64,000 nucleotides of DNA from Haliclystus octoradiatus (lineage: Eukaryota; Cnidaria; Staurozoa; Stauromedusae; Haliclystidae), in contig OU744448.1 in NCBI GenBank assembly GCA_916610825.1, forward strand, positions 3,211,501 to 3,275,500, given 5' to 3'. This document shows positions 50,401 through 64,000 of the stretch, one piece after another. Under the pieces are notes generated by a model that was given only the letters and a program-made list of their open reading frames with translations, made no database searches and was not told the origin of the DNA. The translations under genes were made by a program, and so were the position numbers. Position 1 is the first letter of the stretch. Each line of letters starts with the position of its first letter.

Positions 50401-52767
50401 TAATATGTGTCGCTAGACTAGTCACAAAGGAACACTCGCACCGCCTGACATTTGTGTTAATCCGCAATCTATATCAGATTCATCGCGCTTAATGACGCTA
50501 CGAGAAATTATTTCGACTGAGCGTTTCAATAGATTTTATTCTGCTCCTGAAATCACAAATTGTATCTTTTTTACGTAATTCGCGAGTTTATATGTTTGTT
50601 CATGGCTCAGCTTTGTCAGAAATTTTTTTTGTGTGACTTCTCGGAGCTAGGTCACCTCAAAGATAACGTCGCGTGATCAGCACACTCTTAAGTCTGTTAG
50701 ACAAACCGCACGACTTGTGACTTTGTCGTCATAAAGCTAGATCCAATCCCTTTTTTTTCTCAGCGACATTTGGGTCAAAACACCACTTTGAAGGCGTTTT
50801 TCGCCAAGAAATAATTTCCAGATCGAAAAAAAAATTACGCCATTGTTTTTTTCACGTCGGGTTCTACCACATATGTAAAGATAGTCTGGGGGTTTATTCC
50901 CACTTTAAAGTATAAATGCAGAGAAACCAATCATTTCTATCTAGACGATCGGGTCATCACCGTCAAATAAACACTTAAGCCACTGTATAGCATCATGGTT
51001 CTGATGTTGTATATTCGAATTAATGTAAAAATGTTAAAATTGCTTCTGGTGATGTTTCTCATATGTGTATATCCACTCTTACAACCAGTTGGATCTTGCC
51101 CCACTAATCAATAGTAACAATTTTTTTGGCTTCTTAAATTTGATCCAATATTATTTAAAGTTTATTTTTATATGTATTTAATCACCGAGGTATTGAATAT
51201 TGGATGCATATATTTTTGATGGATTTACCTTTTACAAATTGAGTCACATTTGCATGGTTTGAATTCTTTGACGACCGCTTGGTAGAAACGATAAAGACTG
51301 CTTCCAATTATCACTTGATTAGAACTACAATCGCAAGGTTGCTTGCACTTTTCTTCGTATTGTATATGACAACGTGGCTTTTTATCTATAGAGTGAAGAT
51401 GGAATTGTTTCTTAGGAATATGTAGAACAAGGGTAACTGAGAGCTGTAATCGACTAACATTATCTTTCTCGTTGAACATTGAACATTGTCAAGAATTATT
51501 TCCCTGATGGAATTTGTAAAACCTGATTCCCTAATCAGTTTAAGTAATATATGCAACTTTCAAACAGAGCTAGATAAGCAAGATAATTTATTTGGTTATT
51601 GCAAATACTATCAAATTAAGTTTATAAGTGGTCTTGTTAATGAGAGGTAGCTTGTATTTATACTTTAAATTGCGTCGTTTATAGATGGAAGCATGCTTTC
51701 CTTAATGTACGTGTCAGTTTTGGCAAATAAAATACATACATACATACATTTTATAGTGTAAATTAGAATCAACATTAAATCATGGCAGATCTACGGGTTA
51801 GATACATGTGACATATTCAGGGTGAAATTCCTCCATACCACCCCAGTTTGCCTCGATTACTGTGTCTGGTAAGAGAAGGAATATCAGCAGACCATATTTA
51901 CTGTTTTTACTCAGTAGCCTTCTTTATTGATCTGGTTTGAAAATATTTAATTCTACTTTGCATGTCTCTCTGAGCGAGAATCGTGCCATAATATTGACAA
52001 AACAGAAAAGCTCAGTCGAGTAATATTTCAACATTTGACTAATGATGTTGAGTATTGGTCTTGACTGGAGATCTTTAAAGCGTTTTAAAATATAGAAAAT
52101 GTTTCTTAGATCTAGAAAATGTTTCTCCGAATCTAGAGAATGTTTTCTCAAATCTAGAGAATGTTACCTTAAGTCTAGAAGTGCTTTCTCAAGTCTAGAA
52201 TCTTATTTCCCTCACATATAGCCCGGCTATTTGTTATAGATGGAATACCAATCCAAAGCTAGAGCGTCAATCATAGAATACCTGTTTATTGTTCACTCAG
52301 TTATGCGTTGCGGAGTACCCGGAGATTCAAATAGATATTTTGAAATGACCATAATTTATTTTGAAACCGGAACAAAGAAACGATTTATCCACACGGTTAG
52401 AATTTTTCAAAAAATTTGAAACAAACTTGTTGCATGTACCAAATTGTCTTTTAAATTCATCAAGACATAAAATCTATCTGATGGATTGAGAGTTTTCTTT
52501 GGGATTTTATTCTCATATCCACAAAAAACAATATAGTTTATATAAATTGATAAAAGTTATTATAAGTCAAATAATTGGATAAATTGCAGCATCTAAGATC
52601 ATGAGAAAAACTAATTTATAACTACACGGTTTTTATTTCGTTACGAAGTTTACCGTTTGTGGTATTGAACAAATATAGTTGTTGTAATACTTACATTTCG
52701 CAGTTTGAACTGTTTGCAAACATAAGAAAATACCAGTAAGTAGGAATACTAACAGCCAAATATTCAT
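31382..52767 (-). CDS. Gene B: paralogue of gene A, 16 exons
   Basis: Exons in coding order: 52695-52767, 51229-51385, 48571-48668, 46884-47296, 45960-46425, 44116-44354, 42844-43002, 39732-39981, 38117-38379, 36999-37420, 36463-36616, 35571-35805, 35081-35159, 34013-34062, 32315-32575, 31382-31500. They join in frame to 1145 residues plus TGA, and nine exons equal gene A in length. Architecture matches gene A: signal peptide (1-24), seven-Cys module, EGF-like module (TDCGNGECD...CWKGKRC), cadherin-like repeat (TDLDANLC, PPFYVNPTTGEV), repeating beta-rich modules, C-terminal unnamed module. The proteins are clearly related but well diverged, so the duplication is not recent, and introns share little sequence. 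The start lies 3.3 kb downstream of gene C's stop. Function unknown; extracellular by signal peptide. Confidence 0.85.
31840..31887. repeat. 11-bp tandem repeat
   Basis: TGGTAGCATGT repeated four times. In gene B intron 15. Confidence 0.9.
32315..32575 (-). CDS. Gene B exon 15: C-terminal module, part 1
   Basis: 261 nt; VGSIIGRDPSTKDVYAVSHD, RAYMMYDQ, RWTSIS; seven codons longer than in gene A. Confidence 0.87.
32619..32842. mobile_element. hAT-like MITE family 2, short divergent copy
   Basis: CAGAGCCGTCTATTTACAAG start and an inverted AATAAATGGCACTG end; the body is degenerate. Confidence 0.55.
32938..33000 (-). pseudogene. tRNA-like sequence
   Basis: Minus strand GCGTAGCTCAAAGGTTAGAG gives a perfect GCTC/GAGC D stem and GTGGATTCGACTCC is a B box. 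Acceptor and T stems do not close, so it is probably SINE-derived. Confidence 0.4.
34013..34062 (-). CDS. Gene B exon 14 (50 nt)
   Basis: LPSCYYSGPDG core, donor C|GTGAGT as in gene A. Confidence 0.85.
34308..34640 (+). mobile_element. SINE family 2, copy 1 (tRNA-derived)
   Basis: Head GGTGGATTAGCTCAGATGGC (A box) and GTGGTTCAAATCCC (B box), followed by a body with ACATCAAATGAGTACCATCT and GGCGGATGGAATGG. Confidence 0.78.
34795..34845 (+). ncRNA. 3' half of a hammerhead-like motif
   Basis: GCAAAGTAAACGCGTGAAAC and CTCCGAGTAACTGAAAA match the 57617 motif, but the CTGATGA half is absent. Confidence 0.4.
35081..35159 (-). CDS. Gene B exon 13
   Basis: 79 nt; FYYQGVAFDDNFDPTVVHFC. Confidence 0.86.
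35571..35805 (-). CDS. Gene B exon 12
   Basis: 235 nt; QEFSFFDSTP, KFQQEGDV, IVTY, linker ending SKPG. Confidence 0.86.
36463..36616 (-). CDS. Gene B exon 11
   Basis: 154 nt; HAYNATVTFMLPSYA and EHRAIFQ. Confidence 0.86.
36999..37420 (-). CDS. Gene B exon 10
   Basis: 422 nt; VTIDFGNVL, TRYWIGAGMYGG, MIWVGQIP, RPWLDLQW. Confidence 0.87.
38117..38379 (-). CDS. Gene B exon 9
   Basis: 263 nt; SPLATAEAKFTLEY, GTPSFLLTLNGSN, LEILITKLKTPC. Confidence 0.87.
38440..38472. repeat. TGAT microsatellite
   Basis: Eight TGAT units, 60 bases upstream of gene B exon 9. Confidence 0.95.
39371..39509 (+). mobile_element. SINE family 1, copy 3 (internally deleted)
   Basis: Full tRNA-like head, then a jump to the GCTGCAAGTTTACCCGGTTT tail; the middle third is missing. 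Confidence 0.78.
39732..39981 (-). CDS. Gene B exon 8
   Basis: 250 nt; VEPSLQLTITSQTLTSSTNV and IHHSSTSKAVAYNVSITI. Confidence 0.86.
40689..40930 (+). mobile_element. hAT-like MITE family 2, 3'-truncated copy
   Basis: Left end and body match the 47608 copy closely (AGAGCCATCTATTTACAAGA, GCGCATGTGCAGGAGAATG) up to CATCTGTCCAATTG, then diverge without a right terminal repeat. Confidence 0.75.
41358..41470. repeat. Short foldback
   Basis: AAATAGTGAGTTTTATTTC at left returns inverted at right around a GC-rich centre. In gene B intron 7. Confidence 0.65.
42844..43002 (-). CDS. Gene B exon 7
   Basis: 159 nt; LTVKDHHLLEDGSTHWIGIG, RVLWVEQTS, donor AAG|GTGCGT. Confidence 0.87.
43500..43832 (-). 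mobile_element. SINE family 2, copy 2
   Basis: Reverse-complement of the 34308 copy: the B-box region and the body motif CCATTCCATCCACCATCC are present. In gene B intron 6. Confidence 0.75.
44005..44060 (-). mobile_element. SINE family 2 head fragment
   Basis: Minus strand reads TTAGGTCAGATGGCAGAAC with CCGAACTTCAGAT, the SINE 2 head only. Adjoins gene B exon 6. Confidence 0.5.
44116..44354 (-). CDS. Gene B exon 6
   Basis: 239 nt; EEYQFMTIGNGIADKG and FYGNDRIVFDFGYVQ. Confidence 0.87.
45536..45812. repeat. Minisatellite, ~21-bp unit
   Basis: About a dozen copies of TTTCTAGATTTGAGAAAACA with decay at the right end. In gene B intron 5. Confidence 0.88.
45960..46425 (-). CDS. Gene B exon 5
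   Basis: 466 nt, eight codons shorter than in gene A; LIPHITDTFYFERGE, GSFYHN, IEMTTTVK, PVVYGVYPT. Confidence 0.85.
46884..47296 (-). CDS. Gene B exon 4: cadherin-like repeat
   Basis: 413 nt; ATDLDA, CPCAEIRYYLNE, TVSVTGLNKP. Confidence 0.86.
47600..47898. mobile_element. hAT-like MITE (family 2), intact copy with 8-bp TSD
   Basis: Element 47608-47890 (283 bp) begins CAGAGCCATCTATTTACAAG and ends with its inverted copy. GATGCAGT is duplicated exactly at 47600-47607 and 47891-47898. The 8-bp duplication fits hAT insertion. Confidence 0.85.
48571..48668 (-). CDS. Gene B exon 3: EGF-like module
   Basis: 98 nt; six cysteines, CKCNACWKGKRCDIY. Confidence 0.86.
48891..50908. mobile_element. TTAA-flanked inverted-repeat element, copy 2
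   Basis: Same ends and TTAA at 48891-48894 and 50905-50908, inserted in the opposite orientation in gene B intron 2. The shared inner frame carries indels against copy 1, which argues against coding. Confidence 0.8.
51229..51385 (-). CDS. Gene B exon 2: seven-Cys module
   Basis: 157 nt; PCDC, SSLYRFYQ, PCKCDSICKR. Confidence 0.86.
52083..52205. repeat. Minisatellite, inverted version of the 45536 unit
   Basis: About six copies of AATCTAGAGAATGTTTTCTC, the reverse complement of the 45536 unit. In gene B intron 1. Confidence 0.8.
52695..52767 (-). CDS. Gene B exon 1: signal peptide
   Basis: ATG at 52767; MNIWLLVFLLTGIFLCLQ leader, donor T|GTAAGTA. Confidence 0.85.
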
Positions 52768-53076
52768 CTTTACAGGAATATATAATACTTATTAATTTCG
52801 CTCTCCTTGTTGAGATACATTTCCAAATAAAATTTTCATCTTTTTGCTATTCTCATCTACGGTATACAGGTACTTGAATTGAGGGTTTTATAAATTTTGT
52901 TCTACAAACATTTCGGTCAATTTTTGAATACGTCGATGTAATTATGTCGATAAATTATTAATACTATTGTCGTTTCTATTTCCATGATTCTTTGTATTTG
53001 TCAATTCGATTTCACAACTTGTTAATGCTTTAATAAATAGCACGATGATATGGAAAGATCTATAATAATAATAATA

Positions 53077-53258
53077 ATAATAATAATAGAGTCAAGAAAG
53101 ACACACGATTTTTGCTGTTACTTGAAGTTTAACGTTGTTAAAACGATCATCAGACAGAATACTAGTTGATCGTTTAATGATCGTTAATGATCATTTAACA
53201 ACGTGAAACTTCAAGTAACAGAAAAAATGGTGTGTCTTTCTTGACTCTATTATTATTT
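53077..53258. repeat. Foldback carrying hammerhead-like halves
   Basis: Arms share AGAGTCAAGAAAGACACAC and AACAACGT-type inner sequence; paired coordinates sum to 106336. Left arm abuts a TAA microsatellite at 53064-53088. Between genes B and C. Confidence 0.8.
53115..53157 (-). ncRNA. Hammerhead-like motif, minus strand
   Basis: Helix I CTGT/ACAG perfect, CTGATGA core, helix II CGTT/AACG, helix III ACT/AGT, cleavage base A. The second core reads TAA instead of GAA, so probably inactive. Confidence 0.55.
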
Positions 53259-53436
53259 ACCGCTCTGCTATTTACAAGCATTGAGCACTGTTCACCCGCC
53301 AATATTTTTATATTTTTATTAAATTTGAAACATATTATAATTATATATATATATACAGTGGAATAGGAAAACAAGAATGAATTTATATCGAAAAATGGCA
53401 ACTAGAAGCTAATCAGGACAAGGGGGCATGGAATCA

Positions 53437-53670
53437 TTTTTTTTTTTTTTTTTTTTTTTTTTTTATTTATCATTTTTCCACGAACCGGGTAAGCTTATAG
53501 CTTTTTTTCACCGGGGTGGTTGGGGTTAATTTGTTAGTATTTTGAAGCTTGTGTGCGTTTAATAGCCGGATGCCCTTCCTGACGCCAACCTATAGTGCTT
53601 CGGACAGGGATTGAACCCGAGACCCTGCGGGCCGTGGTCCAACACCCTAGCCACTACACCAAGGCCGCAC
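53437..53670 (-). mobile_element. SINE family 1, copy 4
   Basis: Minus-strand full-length copy; poly-T at 53437-53464 is its poly-A tail and GGTTGAACCC-type B box lies near 53610. Between genes B and C. Confidence 0.8.
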
Positions 53671-53974
53671 CTTTGGAAGGGGCGAATCTGAGTAAAATCA
53701 TGACATATATATAGCATGCAATAGAGAGAATAATTAATCTGGAAACCAATTCAGTTTGATAAAACAAACAAGAACAATAACTCCCTGTGGATTTCGTAGT
53801 TGGATCTTTCGTTGTAAAGAAGCGTTAGCATGATTTCATGGCAGCGGCGTTTGGATGGTCTAATCAAAACACACGGTGATGTGAGGGAGACAAGATTAGC
53901 ATAGAAAACACGGATCATAGCGTGAGTAGTTTTGTATTTATAATTCTATAATAAACCCTACATGTGAAATATTG

Positions 53975-54150
53975 GATAGTTTGATCTGTCCACCTAATTG
54001 GTAAAGCAATATGAATTCATGATATGATCATATCTGGTCTTCTGCGATTCAAATTTCTGTAAGGTAAACTCAGCCTTGATTTTATCTAAAACATCAAATG
54101 AGTAAAACTTCTCAGATAGGCGGAAGGAATGGTACAGAGGGTATCTTATT
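53975..54150 (+). mobile_element. SINE family 2-like, degenerate
   Basis: GTCCACCTAATTGGTAAAGC, GCGATTCAAATTTC and ACATCAAATGAGTAAAAC keep the family order. Confidence 0.55.
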
Positions 54151-54339
54151 CATGATCTGTATTGGTCATTCACTGCCCGAGTTCTATTTGAACACGCCCG
54201 TAGAAGGGTATCAAGGATAGTTTTAGCTCAGATGTTGGAAGTAGGAATTTTATTATTGACAAAACTATGTATTGTGCGGTTGTTTCTCTCTTTTGCGTAG
54301 GTAAACATATGGTTATAGTAGGGAGGACAGCGGGATCGA

Positions 54340-54440
54340 TGTTGTGAAATTACTGGCAAAATGCTGGCTGGGGTGACCAAATGAAGCCAGCATTTTCACA
54401 ACATCGATGTTGCAAAATGTTGGTTTCAATTGGCCGGGGT
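54340..54440. repeat. Second copy of the GGCCAAATG repeat
   Basis: AAATGCTGGCTGGGGTGACC and AACATCGATGTTG parallel 13190-13250. Confidence 0.55.
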
Positions 54441-55387
54441 TTTAGCTCCTTTCTACTATAACCATAAGTATATAACCTTATGTTTACGTTCACAGAAGCA
54501 AGGCACCATCGCACAACACGTAATTATGTCAAAAAGTTAGCTCCAAAATGTAATCTAAAATTATCCGAAGGCTGTATTTCAATGTATGGAGCTATAAACT
54601 CTGTAATGAACTTTCTAAAACATCACAGACTTCAATCGAATGCAGACATTTCTGACTGAAGCAATTTCTTATACCATATAGTTTAGAGAGAGAGAGATAG
54701 CCTATGGAAACAGAAGAAGAATGCTCCTCCCTAATAATACATGACAGCACTGACTTGTAGATAAAGTATAAATATTGGCTTATGGGCCCTGAATAAATGA
54801 TGATGATTATGATGATGATGAATAGTTACTGTAGAACTATAACGGAAACGAGGATAAATATCGATAACGAGGTTCTTTTTAGTATAAATAGAATTTGAAT
54901 ATTTATGACTGTAAGTTAGTTGCGGTTTTAGCAGAGTGCAAGGGCACGACTAAACAATATTATTGTTGTATGAGAACTGATTACCAGAGCGCAAGGGCGT
55001 GGGTAATGTGTTAATATTGATTATTACAAGAAAGAATTATTACTTATTATTGGCGTTATCATTATTGACTACTTAATTAAAAGGTATTGCCTACAGTTAC
55101 AAAAAGCCTAGACTTCGTATAGAATGGAGGCTGTCCTCAAGGCTTGATCTGCCGAAGGCGTAAGTATTTCATGAATAAGCTAGGCAAATTCAAAATAATT
55201 TTACCCACAACTGTTTGTGTTGCTTCAATAGATTAAATGTAACCATTTATCGATATTTGTGTATTTCTTCTGCAGAAAATTGATAGTTTTTAAAAATTGG
55301 TATGATCATTGACGTGTAACATTAATCTGAAAAATCCCCTTTTTATTCCATTAAAATTAAGATAGAAATGCAGAGCACAGGGTACAA

Positions 55388-55552
55388 GTTGGTGATTAAA
55401 AGTTGGTGATATAAGTTGGTGATATAAGTTGGTGATGTAAGTTGGATTGAGTTAAAAACTTTAGAGCATAATCTAGCATATAGCATAACATAGCACGTGT
55501 ACAAGTTGGTGATATAAGTTGGTAATATAATTTGGATTGAGTTGAAAACTTC
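55388..55552. repeat. Imperfect tandem repeat GTTGGTGATATAA
   Basis: Several copies of AAGTTGGTGATATAAGTTGG, the block re-appearing at 55505. Intergenic B-C. Confidence 0.75.
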
Positions 55553-56054
55553 TATATCAAATGTACAACTAAACCTGTTAGCCGCTCACTTGGCTCTAAT
55601 TGAATTCCATGAAAATACACAATTAAAACTAAAACATATGTGTAGGAAGATATAATTATTCGATAAAGTGTCAAAAAACCCATTTATATATAGTATACAG
55701 TATAACATATGTAATTTACAGATACAATAAATAACAAAGTTGATACAAAGCTATATACATTATGATACATTTACATAACTTAATATAAATAAGTTGAGTC
55801 TATAAGTATATATGCCCCCTGTGTAAAATAAAATAATTAAGTTATTTATTACCCAATCGTGATTTAAAGAAGAAGAAGAAATACATCGCATCTCGAATAA
55901 ATTTACATAATCTCACAACAATGTTAACCTGATCAATAATGTGATATTTTCATCTTCTATTTTCCCAATAGCGTTATACAAATGTATTTTTTTTGTGTTT
56001 ATCAAATGCACCGTGCCATCGTTGTTCTTTGTTGTTGTTCTTGAGAGGGGCTCA

Positions 56055-64000
<7,946 letters not shown>

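Larger units (their letters stand above)
52768..56054 (-). other. Intergenic region B-C
   Basis: 3.3 kb. Contains a hammerhead-bearing foldback, SINE 1, a degenerate SINE 2 and GTTGGTGATATAA repeats. No gene seen; the promoter of gene B is not identifiable by eye. Confidence 0.55.

Overview
The window is nuclear DNA of a metazoan, probably an invertebrate. It is AT-rich, genes are split by GT-AG introns, and tRNA-derived SINEs, MITEs, a LINE remnant, foldbacks and microsatellites fill the non-coding sequence. I cannot place the species from sequence alone. Most long open frames are intronic noise. The real genes were assembled exon by exon from splice sites, reading phase and agreement between paralogues.

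Layout. (1) 1-8434, plus strand: the 3' part (nine exons, start outside the window) of an EXD1-like DEDDh-fold protein of the piRNA pathway, with three copies of one small MITE in its introns. (2) 9832-64000, minus strand: a head-to-tail array of three paralogous genes for a large, apparently secreted mosaic protein. Gene A (27873 down to 9832) and gene B (52767 down to 31382) are each complete, with 16 coding exons in the same phases; nine exons are identical in length. Their proteins are 1151 and 1145 residues. Gene C (beyond 64000 down to 56055) shows only its last six exons. Each full protein has a signal peptide, a seven-Cys module, a six-Cys EGF-like module, one cadherin-like repeat, several repeating beta-rich modules, and a C-terminal pair of modules I cannot name. 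No transmembrane segment is visible after the signal peptide. An extracellular or matrix role is inference.

Mobile and structural DNA. The introns and intergenic gaps hold: a pair of ~2 kb inverted-repeat elements with TTAA duplications; a hAT-like MITE family, one copy with a perfect 8-bp target duplication; two tRNA-derived SINE families; the 3' end of an L2/CR1-like LINE running into a very long TTA array; a 298-bp-arm palindrome; and a series of type I hammerhead-ribozyme-like motifs, several inside foldbacks. One hammerhead (57160-57207) has all three helices, and the others show paired changes in helix I. These motifs and the undescribed gene family are the best leads here.
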